A DNA stretch of 64,000 nucleotides from Microcoleus sp. AS-A8 (GTDB taxonomy: Bacteria; Cyanobacteriota; Cyanobacteriia; Cyanobacteriales; Coleofasciculaceae), in contig JAMPKV010000002.1 in assembly GCA_039962225.1 (NCBI GenBank), forward strand, positions 1-64,000, written 5' to 3'. Both the position numbers and the translations under genes were made by a program. Below, piece after piece: positions 35,715 through 44,922 of the stretch. Every line of letters starts with the position of its first letter. The stretch's first letter is position 1. A model generated the notes under the pieces. That model saw nothing but the letters and a program-made list of their open reading frames with translations, was not told the DNA's origin and made no database searches.

Positions 35715-36647
35715 ATGAAAGATATTCGTCGATTTTGGCATGGAGCTTGTGAGCTGAATCCCTTGCCTACAGAGTATGAATCTTGGGCTGCACAGCAAAA
35801 GCAGGAATTTCTTTGGCAGCAGAAAATCTTAGCATCTCAATACGATGAATGGCCTCCTCTAGAAAAAATTGATGTTCCTGGTTTATTTTTTAGCATCCTC
35901 AAAATTAAGATGGATCGCTTATCTGATGAAGCTCCTTCTAACTGGAAAAAGGCGATTCATGCTCACGGTAGCGTCGCCAAAGTCAAGTTTTTGCCTACAC
36001 CCAATAGTCCTTTTACAGGTTTATTTAAGGGCGCTGATTACGGTTTTTTGCGCTTATCCTTAACAGGCGAACCAGCAGATCGAGGGTTTGCTCCCGGTTT
36101 GGCACTGAAGTTATTTGTGGATGGTAAGCCTTCAGAAAACGTTTCAGCCTTAGTTTCGTTATCAGGTCAGGGGAAAAACTATAATTTCTTTGCCCATGAA
36201 TTTTCCAACATTGTTCCAGAAGACAAGAGTGTGGGACCTAAATTAATTAATTTAATCTTTCGTCGGGTGAGCAAATATCCGAGAAGACTCTATTTACGAG
36301 GGTTTGGAGAAATCGATCAAAAAGGTCACAAGGAAAGTGTGCCTTATTATCCAGAGCGAATTTTTCTCGTCCCAAATCCCAAGATTCAGTTTGCTGAAAG
36401 TCCGCCTCATGATTTTAGACACGACCTCGCCACAATAGAACTTGGAACATTATTTTCTGTTTATGGGGTCGCTCCTAACCAACGGGGAGATGAGGTTACG
36501 CATGCTACTACAGATGATATTGAACAGCCAGTATATCGCCAAAAATCTCAGCTCATCGGAACTCTGGAAACAACGTCTGAGTTTGTTTCATCATTCTATG
36601 GCGATAGTCGGCTTTTCTTTAGACATCAGCGCTTTGCTCATCAATAG
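35715..36647 (+). CDS. Catalase-related heme protein, probable fatty acid hydroperoxide lyase
   Basis: The protein has 310 residues. AIHAHGSVAKVKFLP resembles the catalase motif with the distal His (VHAKGxGAxGxF), and LKLFVDGKPSENVSALVSLS and NYNFFAHEFSNIV follow the catalase fold order. The usual catalase RxxxYxxxR proximal motif is not obvious at the C terminus, and no NADPH or C-terminal flavodoxin part exists. In Nostoc punctiforme the neighbour of the 10S-dioxygenase is a catalase-related lyase that splits linoleate 10S-hydroperoxide to 10-oxo-decenoic acid and C8 alcohols (1-octen-3-ol). Gene order and size support the same pairing here. Confidence 0.75.
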   Translation: MKDIRRFWHGACELNPLPTEYESWAAQQKQEFLWQQKILASQYDEWPPLEKIDVPGLFFSILKIKMDRLSDEAPSNWKKAIHAHGSVAKVKFLPTPNSPFTGLFKGADYGFLRLSLTGEPADRGFAPGLALKLFVDGKPSENVSALVSLSGQGKNYNFFAHEFSNIVPEDKSVGPKLINLIFRRVSKYPRRLYLRGFGEIDQKGHKESVPYYPERIFLVPNPKIQFAESPPHDFRHDLATIELGTLFSVYGVAPNQRGDEVTHATTDDIEQPVYRQKSQLIGTLETTSEFVSSFYGDSRLFFRHQRFAHQ

Positions 36648-36725
36648 TAACCCGTGACCGAGATACTGATAATGCTCAGTAGAAGTGAGAATCAACCCCC
36701 TCTATAGGCGAGGAGTTTTAGCTAT

Positions 36726-37889
36726 TCATTCAGCATTCTGTCGTAGAGCAGCGATAATCTGGATGTTGGCTTTTGGAAAAGGAAATTGATCAATTTCCTC
36801 TAACGTCACCCAGCGAATTTCATCACATTCAACGGGTTGCGGAATACCTGAAAGGTGACGGCAGTGATGCACGTTGAGGGTAATGCTAAAGTGGCTGTAG
36901 GCGTGATCGATAATAATCAAGCGATCGCCCACCTCAATCTCAATGTCCAGTTCTTCCTGAATTTCGCGTTTAATACATTCTTCAATCGTTTCACCTGGCT
37001 CAATCTTGCCGCCGGGAAACTCCCACAGACCCCCCAGCAGTCCCTCAGGACGTCGGCGGTCAATTAAAATATGCCCCTGTTCGTTCCAAATCACGGCAAC
37101 GCCAATCGTTTTGTGGGGCAACGGAGAAGAAAGTTCACGCATGGGTAGCTGGGATTGAATACCTAAATTGTATGCCTGACACAGGTCTTTCCAAGGGCAA
37201 CTTGTGCAATTCGGGTTTTTGGGTGTGCAGACGGTTGCCCCCAAATCCATCAGCGCTTGATTGAACTCTCTGGGATGTTCTTTGTCAAGCAAGGCTTCAG
37301 AAATTTGCCATAGCTGTTTCATCGCTTTAGCAGGTGGTACAGTTAAAGCCACTAATCGCGTCAGAACTCGCTTAACATTACCATCCAGAATCGCTACGGG
37401 CTGATTAAATGCCGCGCTGAGAATTCCACCGGCTGTTGTTTGACCAATCCCTGGTAAAGCCAAGACTTCTGGCAACTGTCTGGGAAAGACACCACCGTAT
37501 TCTTGCACAATTTTTTGTGCCGCCCGATGTAAATTACGTGCACGGCTGTAATATCCTAATCCTTCCCAAGCTTTGAGTACCTGTTGTAAGTTAGCGGCTG
37601 CTAAGGATTCAATGCTGGGAAATTGCTCGAACCAACGGTGATAGTATGGGATAACGGTTTTGACTTGGGTTTGCTGAAGCATAATCTCAGACACCCAGAT
37701 CCGATAAGGGTCGCCACAGTGCCGCCACGGTAAGTCTCTACCTGCTTGTGCATACCAAGTTAGGAGCGAGTGTCTCTGGAAAGGGACTCCAAAAGAACCC
37801 GCATTTGTAAGTGTAAATTTTTCTTCCCCCTCCCTAATCGAAACCGACAGATCAGAAATTGACGCTGTCGGTGTTCGCTGTTGTTGCAC
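36726..37889 (-). CDS. mutY: A/G-specific adenine DNA glycosylase MutY
   Basis: MutY removes adenine opposite 8-oxoguanine. The N-terminal glycosylase shows LPWRHCGDPYRIWVSEIMLQ, the helix-hairpin-helix LPGIGQTTAGGI and the catalytic Asp in VAILDGNVKRVLTRL. The iron-sulfur cluster Cys residues are in CTPKNPNCTSCPWKDLC. The C-terminal NUDIX-like domain that reads 8-oxoG has LGGLWEFPGGKIEPGETIEE. The first about 30 residues (MQQQRTPTASISDLS and on) look like an extension, and a later start near QRHSLLTWYAQ would suit some homologues. 387 residues is normal. Confidence 0.95.
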   Translation of the reverse strand: MQQQRTPTASISDLSVSIREGEEKFTLTNAGSFGVPFQRHSLLTWYAQAGRDLPWRHCGDPYRIWVSEIMLQQTQVKTVIPYYHRWFEQFPSIESLAAANLQQVLKAWEGLGYYSRARNLHRAAQKIVQEYGGVFPRQLPEVLALPGIGQTTAGGILSAAFNQPVAILDGNVKRVLTRLVALTVPPAKAMKQLWQISEALLDKEHPREFNQALMDLGATVCTPKNPNCTSCPWKDLCQAYNLGIQSQLPMRELSSPLPHKTIGVAVIWNEQGHILIDRRRPEGLLGGLWEFPGGKIEPGETIEECIKREIQEELDIEIEVGDRLIIIDHAYSHFSITLNVHHCRHLSGIPQPVECDEIRWVTLEEIDQFPFPKANIQIIAALRQNAE

Positions 37890-37944
37890 TTACCGTGGTT
37901 CCCTGAAACTTAATGAAGTATTAAATATTAACTGACCAACCCAC

Positions 37945-38289
37945 TTACTGAGCAGAATCTGAAGGATGAGCTTCTAGCGTGTGCAAAGACTTTTCAAAAA
38001 CCATGCGCTGTTCAGCATTACGCAGAAAATATCCACTAATCATGGCTGAAGCGAGGAGACGCCCTAAATTTTCACGGCTGGTATTGATCGTTACCCCAAA
38101 GTGCTCTGAGGGTAGGTTTCCCATCATGCCTACAATATTTCGCTCCATTACCTGAAAGACTTCTGGAGACATGGGCTTAGAGAGATGAGCAATCGTTTCT
38201 GGACTCATCGACTGCACATATTCCCACAGTAAGTTGGCGTTAGCCTCACTTCCAAAGAACTCAGACCCCTGATTGGATGTATTTTTCAC
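37945..38289 (-). CDS. DUF760 family protein
   Basis: This small soluble protein begins VKNTSNQGSEFFG and continues SPETIAHLSKPMSPEVFQVM, ERNIVGMMGNLPSEHFGVTI, NTSRENLGRLLASAMISGYF and LRNAEQRMVFEKSL. This is the DUF760 pattern found in cyanobacteria and plastids, with no known function. AGGAGG stands 6 bases before a GTG at 38289, so that is the start; an ATG at 38328 in the same frame lies upstream of the ribosome site. The protein is 114 residues long. It is in the same direction as mutY, 56 bases upstream. Confidence 0.88.
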   Translation of the reverse strand: MKNTSNQGSEFFGSEANANLLWEYVQSMSPETIAHLSKPMSPEVFQVMERNIVGMMGNLPSEHFGVTINTSRENLGRLLASAMISGYFLRNAEQRMVFEKSLHTLEAHPSDSAQ

Positions 38290-38522
38290 CTTGTACCTCC
38301 TAAAAATTGTTCGCTCTCCTGTTTCCACTCAGGGAGAAACGAGTTGTTACTTTTATCTCTACATTTGTATGTCTGTGTCAATTAATGTAACAAGAGCGAA
38401 CGAATTACACAGGGGGTGGAACCGAACCAAATACATCGGATTCTTTTACCTGTTGGGATTGCAGGTGACAGGTTCATCAGGGAGTTTAAGCCTTTAAAGT
38501 TCCAACCTCAACCTTTAACTGG

Positions 38523-39482
38523 CTAGCTAGCCGCGATATACTCTCGCATATCCCCTTTGCGCTTACGAAGTTTAGAGAGTGCTTCCCGTTCGATTTGTCG
38601 GACTCGCTCCCGGCTGATATTCAGGCGATCGCCAATTTTGGCTAAAGTCATGGGTTGTCCATCTTCTAAGCCAAACCGGAGCGCCAGCACTTCCCGTTGC
38701 TGAGGCGTTAAATCTGCCATCAGCTTCTCCAAGTCCACTTGCATCGCGGAATGAGTCACGAAATCTTCTGGCGAGGGGCCAGTGTCTTCCAGTAACTCGA
38801 CCAATTCTGTATCCTGATTATCACCGACACGCAGATCCAAGGACAGGGGTTGACGTGCGCGTTCCAGATACTCTCGCACTTGTTTGGGCGTCAAATCCAG
38901 TTCTTGGGCTAACTCGGCGACAGTCGCGGCTCGTCCCAGATTTTGGGCCAGATAGCGCTGAGCCTTTTTGATTTTGTTAAGTTTCTCGGTAATATGAATT
39001 GGCAGCCGGATCGTGCGACCTTTTTCCGCGATCGCTCTGGTAATCGCCTGCCGAATCCACCAATAAGCATAAGTGGAAAACCGATAGCCCTTGGTGGGGT
39101 CAAATTTCTCCACACCTCGTTGCATACCAATCGTGCCTTCCTGAATCAAGTCCAGTAGGTCTACATTGCGCTTGATATACTTTTTGGCCACTGAAACCAC
39201 CAGCCGCAAATTTGCCTCCACCATCTTGCGCTTGGCTATTTCACCAGCATTAATGTAAGAGTCTAACTCGCTTGGAGAAAGTGCCGTGGCTGTTGCCCAT
39301 TCCTCCATCGTTGGCTCATGACCGAGATCTTGCCATAGGGATTCTTTCACGTCCTGCAAGGCCGTTAACCGCTGCACCTGCTTTCCATAAAGAATTTCCT
39401 GCTCATGGGTCAGCAACGGTACACGCCCAATTTCTCGCAGGTAAGTACGGACTAGGTCTGTAGAGGTCTGAGCAGTTTTCAT
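38523..39482 (-). CDS. Group 2 RNA polymerase sigma factor (sigma-70 family)
   Basis: The 319 residues contain regions 1.2 ([20 protein letters not shown]), 2 ([40 protein letters not shown] and [14 protein letters not shown]), 3 and 4 ([20 protein letters not shown]). It lacks the long N-terminal region of the principal sigma factor, which makes it one of the group 2 sigma factors (SigB to SigE type) that cyanobacteria use for stress and nutrient responses. I cannot assign a letter from sequence alone. It is probably monocistronic with an AT-rich promoter region upstream. Confidence 0.93.
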   Translation of the reverse strand: MKTAQTSTDLVRTYLREIGRVPLLTHEQEILYGKQVQRLTALQDVKESLWQDLGHEPTMEEWATATALSPSELDSYINAGEIAKRKMVEANLRLVVSVAKKYIKRNVDLLDLIQEGTIGMQRGVEKFDPTKGYRFSTYAYWWIRQAITRAIAEKGRTIRLPIHITEKLNKIKKAQRYLAQNLGRAATVAELAQELDLTPKQVREYLERARQPLSLDLRVGDNQDTELVELLEDTGPSPEDFVTHSAMQVDLEKLMADLTPQQREVLALRFGLEDGQPMTLAKIGDRLNISRERVRQIEREALSKLRKRKGDMREYIAAS

Positions 39483-40245
39483 AGAGCTCGATCTAGTATA
39501 GATGGATGTAAAACAAACAGGTTGACTTTGAGGCTCGGTTCACTCAAGGAACTAGTGAACTTTAATCTCTATGAGAAAAAAATTAATTTATGTTTCATGA
39601 TTGGCTACGGCTTGCCTAGGGTAACTTGACAGGCATTATAGCCAGCATTCTTTCGATGCAACAAATCTGCTGCTAAGGCGAACACATCAGTTTTCGCCTT
39701 TCCCGGCATGAGCTTTGTCATAAAACTTTTTGATTGAGCCGCACAACCTTAATTATTGTAACATTTATTAAGGGAAACAGAAGAGCTATGTTAAATCAGC
39801 CGCAGGTACTGTTTTAGGAAGACCAGGCTTTGTATAAGGGTACCCAGGCAAGAGGCAAAAGATTGCATCCTGGAAAACAAAATGAGAGCAAGGTGACAAG
39901 CAGCACCCTAATCTTAATATCTCAGCCTCCGCAGTATAGAGCTTAAGTGCAAGGCAGCGAAAGTTTCCCAGCAACGAGGTGAAAGGAGTGGGAGACGCGG
40001 GGAGTGAGGAAGAGTGGGAGTGGGAGCCGGAACTCATACGAGGATGGGACAAACAACTAGAAAAAAACTGGTGGATTATTTGCTGCTAGTCTGCATTAAG
40101 GAGCATCCAAATCACTCTGTCACGGCAACTGATACTGATATGCTAATGCCAGTGACTTAGTATTGTGACCGACCAAACCGAGGTTGTGCAGACACAGGCT
40201 CCCCCATCGGGTCGGAAGCCGGATTTGAATGAGCCAACGAAATTC
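39483..40245. other. Long intergenic region with dispersed repeat
   Basis: About 760 bases with no convincing gene. The first 270 bases are AT-rich and hold the sigma factor promoter. Copy B of the dispersed repeat is at 40026-40100. A plus-strand GTG at 40165 could extend the phosphatase gene upstream, but its residues do not fit the family. Confidence 0.5.
40026..40100 (+). repeat. Dispersed repeat copy B
   Basis: GCCGGAACTCATACGAGGAT and the following 55 bases, ending AGTCTGCATTAAG, align with copy A at 9165-9238. Both share GATGGGACAAACA and a run of A before GGTGGAT. Confidence 0.7.
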
Positions 40246-40884
40246 ATGAGCCAAACCATCTGGATAGCGAGACACGGAAACCGCCTCGACTTTGTGAACC
40301 CCGAATGGTTTAACACCGCCGAGCGACCTTACGATCCCCCCCTTTCCGAGGATGGCATTGAACAAGCCAAACAACTGGGTCAACGCCTTGTTGGGGAAGG
40401 CATCGTGTCTATTTTCGCCTCACCCTTTTTGCGAACCGTGCAAACAGCTAATGAAGTAGCGAATATCCTGGATTTACCCATTCAGCTAGAGTCAGGTCTT
40501 AGTGAATGGCTCAATCCAGAATGGATGTCAACTGTGCCCGAACGGCTGCCTATTGCTGAACTGCAAGAGCGCTTTCCGCGTATTAATCCCAGTTATACTT
40601 CCCGCGTGATGGCTCACTATCCCGAAACCAATGAGATGGTGCTGCAACGAACGGCTCAAACCGTACAACGTCTGACGGCTGAATTCTCAGAAGATATCCT
40701 ACTGGTCGGTCACGGCGCTTCAGTGGTGGGCTGTACACAGGGACTCGTGGGTGGAACCCCTGAAGTGAAAGCCTCTTTGTGCTGCCTGGTTAAACTTGTG
40801 CGCCAAGAACAACAATGGGTTATGGAACTCAACGGTGATACTTCTCACCTCAGTCAACAGGAACAAGTTATCCGATTTCATTGA
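40246..40884 (+). CDS. Histidine phosphatase superfamily protein
   Basis: A phosphoglycerate mutase-like phosphatase of about 212 residues from the ATG at 40246. WIARHGNRLDF contains the RHG motif with the phospho-His, FASPFLRTVQTANEVA is the second family block, and LLVGHGASVVGCTQ has the second catalytic His. PLSEDGIEQAKQLGQRL is also typical. The substrate is unknown. Cyanobacterial members of this group are close to SixA- and PspA-like phosphatases, but I cannot assign more. A GTG at 40165 would add 27 residues that look non-family. Glucokinase follows after 84 bases, so co-transcription is possible. Confidence 0.88.
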   Translation: MSQTIWIARHGNRLDFVNPEWFNTAERPYDPPLSEDGIEQAKQLGQRLVGEGIVSIFASPFLRTVQTANEVANILDLPIQLESGLSEWLNPEWMSTVPERLPIAELQERFPRINPSYTSRVMAHYPETNEMVLQRTAQTVQRLTAEFSEDILLVGHGASVVGCTQGLVGGTPEVKASLCCLVKLVRQEQQWVMELNGDTSHLSQQEQVIRFH

Positions 40885-40968
40885 ACCTTTCTTGCGGCGG
40901 ACTTTACAAATTTCTGTTACATGGCAAAATGCCTGTGGTAAGGGAACACAGGGGGAGAATCTCCATAA

Positions 40969-42009
40969 ATGACATTACTATTGGCAGGAGATATCGGTGG
41001 CACTAAAACGATTCTGCGTTTGGTAGAAAAGTCCTCAGGGTCATCCTGGCAAACTCTTCATGAGTCGCGTTATCTCAGCCGCGACTTTCCGGACTTAGTG
41101 CCAATCGTGCAACAGTTCTTGTTGGCAGTGAAGCAAAAGTTGGGCATGGTAGTTCGCCCGGAAAAAGCTTGTTTTGCGATCGCAGGCCCTGTGGTCAACG
41201 ATACCTGTGTCCTGACTAACCTGGCTTGGTTCTTGGACGCTAGACGCTTGGAACAAGAACTCGACATTGCCACAATCCACTTAATCAATGATTTTGCGGC
41301 TGTGGGTTACGGTATCCTCGGTTTAGAAGACAAAGACCTGTGTACGCTACAAGCGGCAACCGATCAAACCGATGCTCCTATTGCAGTGATTGGTGCGGGT
41401 ACAGGTTTGGGAGAGGGATTTCTGATTCAACAGGCGGGAGGTTATCAAGTCTTTGCCTCCGAAGGCGGTCATGCTGACTTTGCTCCCCGCAATGAGCTAG
41501 AATTTCAGCTTTTGCAATACTTACGAGATAAGTATGATATTCAGCGCATTTCCGTAGAGCGAGTTGTGTCAGGTCAGGGGATAGTCGCACTTTACCAGTT
41601 TCTCAGAGACCGTCAGGTGGCTCATGAATCGCCAGAAATTGGGGAGATAATTAGAACCTGGGAACGGGAGACAGGGCGCACGGAGAAAAGTGTAGACCCC
41701 GCCGCCGTGATCGCTCAAGCGGCTTTAGAAAAGCGCGATCGCCTCTGTGAGCAAACGTTACAAATGTTTGTTGAAGCTTATGGTGCTGAGGCGGGTAATC
41801 TCGCATTGAAACTACTGCCCTATGGGGGTCTGTATGTAGCTGGAGGGATTGCAGCCAAAATCTTACCCTTGATTCAAGAGGGTAATTTCTTGCGGGCATT
41901 TGGTCAAAAAGGTCGGGTAAGTCCTTTACTGGAAAAGGTGTCAGTCCGTGTCGTCTTGAACCCCCAGGTTGGGTTAATTGGCGCGGCTATTTGTGCCTCT
42001 AGAATTTGA
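40969..42009 (+). CDS. glk: Glucokinase
   Basis: A 346-residue glucokinase of the Glk family. LAGDIGGTKTILRLVEKS is the phosphate-binding motif, CFAIAGPVVNDTCVLTNLAW and HLINDFAAVGYGI bind sugar, and VIGAGTGLGEGFL is the second phosphate motif. EGGHADFAPRNELEFQLL is a Glk-specific block. It phosphorylates glucose to glucose-6-phosphate in the cytoplasm. The gene follows the histidine phosphatase closely. A small hairpin TACTGG/CCAGTA (42014-42032) directly after the stop may be its terminator. The frame is complete and the ATG is preceded by GGGGGAGAAT. Confidence 0.92.
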   Translation: MTLLLAGDIGGTKTILRLVEKSSGSSWQTLHESRYLSRDFPDLVPIVQQFLLAVKQKLGMVVRPEKACFAIAGPVVNDTCVLTNLAWFLDARRLEQELDIATIHLINDFAAVGYGILGLEDKDLCTLQAATDQTDAPIAVIGAGTGLGEGFLIQQAGGYQVFASEGGHADFAPRNELEFQLLQYLRDKYDIQRISVERVVSGQGIVALYQFLRDRQVAHESPEIGEIIRTWERETGRTEKSVDPAAVIAQAALEKRDRLCEQTLQMFVEAYGAEAGNLALKLLPYGGLYVAGGIAAKILPLIQEGNFLRAFGQKGRVSPLLEKVSVRVVLNPQVGLIGAAICASRI

Positions 42010-42079
42010 CAGATACTGGCTTTAGCCCAGTAGAGTGTGATTCAAAATAATGTAGATGAACCTCTGATTGGGCTATTTC

Positions 42080-42352
42080 TTAAGCTGCCATGTTGGGTTC
42101 TCGATCAGGAACCGCAAACTCACCCGGCAAGTCTGACAATTCATGAGAAAGAATATTTTTAGTCTCTAAATCTAAGCCTAGAGGAAAGACGAAAATTTCT
42201 TTGTCATGCCGCATTGCCTTACGGTAAAGCGAGATCGCTTCATTCAAGCAGAAACAGGTCATGGGAATCCATAGATCGCTATGAAAGTAGACCACAACTC
42301 GATTTTTTGCCTCTTCTCCTACGGGGAGCGGATTTTGCCAAGGTGAACTCAT
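42080..42352 (-). CDS. Unrecognised 90-residue protein
   Basis: The product reads MSSPWQNPLPVGEEAKNRVV, VYFHSDLWIPMTCFCLNEAI and KEIFVFPLGLDLETKNILSH. It is soluble, without signal peptide or metal motif. The composition is like a real protein and the frame is free of interruption, but I know no family. The ATG at 42352 is preferred; a GTG at 42358 is possible. It converges on glucokinase, with 70 bases between the stop codons. Confidence 0.55.
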   Translation of the reverse strand: MSSPWQNPLPVGEEAKNRVVVYFHSDLWIPMTCFCLNEAISLYRKAMRHDKEIFVFPLGLDLETKNILSHELSDLPGEFAVPDREPNMAA

Positions 42353-42608
42353 GAACACAAGATCTTAAAGGTTAAGTATTTTATCGGTATCTTTATTTAC
42401 CTTTATGACCGTAATACTTATGTATTACCACCTATCCTTCGTCATATGTCGGAAGTTAGATTTTTTTGGGGTGGTTTTGTAGCTAAGGATACAAACTAAT
42501 GCTTCTAGAAGTAGGGAAGGAAAATTTCGCATCTGCTATTAGCAGAGGACTGGAGCGTCTAATCTCAGTAACTTACAGGTAGAGGTCAGTGTTATTACCC
42601 GTATTGGC

Positions 42609-44099
42609 TTAGCGGAAAATTAGGTTTAACTGTCGCTGGGCTTTTTCGAGTGCCTGCTTGGGAGAAGTTTTACCCAAGAGTACAGCCTCGATCGCACGTC
42701 CTAAATGCTCAGAAATCCGAGGGTAGCCCTTCAAGATGGGACGCGATCGCCCAAATCCCGCTTGCTCCAGAAACACCTTGGCGATCGGTTGCTGCTCCAC
42801 AAAGGTTTGATAAGTCTCACTTTGACGTGCCCTGAGATTTACAGGCAAATAGCCCGTCCTCATCGCCCACTGCGTCTGAAACTCTTGTCCCATCACATAT
42901 TCAGCAAACGTAAATGCCGCCCGTTCACGTTCAGGGGTTGTTTTAAACAAAAATAAATTCTCACCGCCGATCACCGTAGCCTGCTGTGCCGCAGATGGCA
43001 TGGGAAAAACGCTGAAATCAACACCTGTCGCTTGTAGCTGTCCCAACGTCCAAGGGCCAGAAAACTGCATGGCTACCTTACCTGCAAGGAAGCCATCCAT
43101 CTCATATCCTCGTTCTGGCAGCGACAATACGGCTGAGCCATCCTTGATTAAATCCTGCCAGAATTGCAGCGCCGCGATCGCCCCCTCATTCACTAAATTG
43201 ACTCCTGAAAGGACTGGAAACTGAGGGACGTTTTGGATTGCGTTGTTGGATTTGATCCCGTTTTCCTCAATCGGCTCAATAGATGTCGAGGTCATCTTTC
43301 TCCCCCCCTTTTTAAGGGGGGGATCTGAATGTGTAGCCAGTTGAAGAGACATGGGTTGGAGGAGATCATCTCTCTCCATTCCCCCTGCAATCAACTCACC
43401 GCCACCACTCCACATAAACGGTAGCCACATAAATACCGTCCACTCACCCTTACCCAAAGGCAAGAGTATTCCATGCCGATCCACCCGACCATCACCATCA
43501 AAATCACCCGTGAGTTTTTTCGCCACCTGCCGCAACTCCTCCCAAGTCTTGGGCAGTTGGGTAATCCCTGCGGCCTTAAACAAAGAGGGTCGGTAAAAAA
43601 TTCCCGCATTATTTGTCCCAAACGGCAGCGACCAGATATGACCCGAAAACTCCATGGATTCAAACAAGGCTGGATCAATTTCGCCTTTGACTGATGAAGT
43701 CGCCAATAGATCATCGAGGGGACGAATGGCATTCAGTTCCACCAACTGTCCCGTAAGCGTGGGGTTAAACCACAGCATATCTGGAGGGACATTGCCGACA
43801 ACACTGGCTAGAATTTTGGGTGTCTGCTGGTCTTCTTGCCCTACGTAGAGTGATGTCACCTGAATCTTGGGATGCTGACGATTAAACTGAGCGACTAACT
43901 CCTCTAAAACATCACGATTATGAGGAGGGTTCACCCCATGCCACAACGTTAGGTGCATCCTACCCGGATCATCCGGACGTCCCTGTAGCTGACATCCTGC
44001 CAAGATCAATAGACAAATCCCCAAGGCTAACCATTGGGAGATACGGAACCCAAAATTTTCCGTTTTTTTTGCAAAAGTTTGAGCTTTCTCGCCTGCCAT
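42609..44099 (-). CDS. Extracellular solute-binding lipoprotein, sugar type (family 1)
   Basis: A lipoprotein with lipobox LILAGC (Cys near residue 35) and a family 1 solute-binding fold: LTLWHGVNPPHNRDVLEELV, FNRQHPKIQVTSLYVGQEDQ, DMLWFNPTLTGQLVE and NNAGIFYRPSLFKAAGITQLPKTWEEL can be seen in separate blocks. The C-terminal half includes AMQFSGPWTLGQLQ and YVMGQEFQTQWAMRTGYLPV. A segment near residues 255-310 (DPPLKKGGRK and on) is encoded by a palindromic repeat and seems inserted. The start I use is the ATG at 44099; a TTG further up (44234) would add 45 residues before the signal. No permease genes are adjacent. Confidence 0.85.
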   Translation of the reverse strand: MAGEKAQTFAKKTENFGFRISQWLALGICLLILAGCQLQGRPDDPGRMHLTLWHGVNPPHNRDVLEELVAQFNRQHPKIQVTSLYVGQEDQQTPKILASVVGNVPPDMLWFNPTLTGQLVELNAIRPLDDLLATSSVKGEIDPALFESMEFSGHIWSLPFGTNNAGIFYRPSLFKAAGITQLPKTWEELRQVAKKLTGDFDGDGRVDRHGILLPLGKGEWTVFMWLPFMWSGGGELIAGGMERDDLLQPMSLQLATHSDPPLKKGGRKMTSTSIEPIEENGIKSNNAIQNVPQFPVLSGVNLVNEGAIAALQFWQDLIKDGSAVLSLPERGYEMDGFLAGKVAMQFSGPWTLGQLQATGVDFSVFPMPSAAQQATVIGGENLFLFKTTPERERAAFTFAEYVMGQEFQTQWAMRTGYLPVNLRARQSETYQTFVEQQPIAKVFLEQAGFGRSRPILKGYPRISEHLGRAIEAVLLGKTSPKQALEKAQRQLNLIFR

Positions 44100-44358
44100 A
44101 GCTATAGATAGACAAATCGCGACTAAATTCAAGCGTAAATTTACTGAGAACTCGTCAGCCAGAAAAGCACATACCCCCGTATTTTCCACGAGGGATTGTA
44201 ATACGTGGCTATGCAACAATTTACAAGAAGCCATTCATAAGCAGAGGGCGATCGCTGTTCACGCCTTACAAAATTGCCGGAATAGAGCGAGTGCGTGTAG
44301 GCATGATGTTTCGCTTCCCACGGGCAATCGCACGACTAACGACCAATGGAGGAAACGA

Positions 44359-44757
44359 ATGACAAAGATTTTGGTCATTGAGGATGAGGAAAGCGTCCGG
44401 GAGAACATTTTGGAATTGCTAGACACGGAAGGGTTTGAGGCACTAGCCGCGAAAAATGGTCGCATAGGTTTGTTTGTAGCCCACCAAGAACTTCCCGATC
44501 TCATCTTGTGCGATGTCCGAATGCCAGAACTCGACGGCTATGGTGTTCTCACAGGATTACGAGCCGAACCGAAGACAGCGTCAATTCCGTTCATCTTTCT
44601 GACCGCCAAAGCCGCCAAAACAGACTTGAGCCTAGGTCTGGAATTGGGCGCTCATGCTTATATTACCAAGCCGTTTACCCTTGTGGAACTGCTAGACACG
44701 ATCAAGCAAGTACTCCTGGACGCGCCATCGCCAGCCGCTCAAATCGAGAGCAGATAA
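44359..44757 (+). CDS. Single-domain response regulator
   Basis: The 132 residues form one receiver domain: ILVIEDEESVRENILELLDT with the acidic pair, PDLILCDVRMPELDGYGV with the phospho-acceptor Asp near residue 53, and ITKPFTLVELLD with the conserved Lys. No output domain is attached, so it probably passes phosphate on or docks to another protein. It is first in a row of four signalling genes (to 50711) on the same strand, and shares near-identical N-terminal sequence with the receiver domains at 47837 and 49623, which suggests local duplication. Confidence 0.93.
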   Translation: MTKILVIEDEESVRENILELLDTEGFEALAAKNGRIGLFVAHQELPDLILCDVRMPELDGYGVLTGLRAEPKTASIPFIFLTAKAAKTDLSLGLELGAHAYITKPFTLVELLDTIKQVLLDAPSPAAQIESR

Positions 44758-44922
44758 GTACCTAGAACTGAAGACGTATGGGGATTAGGCCGATAGGACA
44801 GAAATTTACGAAATTAATCCCTAATACTTCTGTTAAGTCTCCACTCTCCTTCGTGACCGATAGCCCAATCGCCTATCCCGCTTATCTTTCAGTCCTCGCT
44901 CGCTCTCCATCTGTTGCGACTT

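Noticed and set aside
39786-40052. Minus-strand frame of 88 residues upstream of the phosphatase gene
   Set aside because: It overlaps the dispersed repeat, has no ribosome site and matches nothing.
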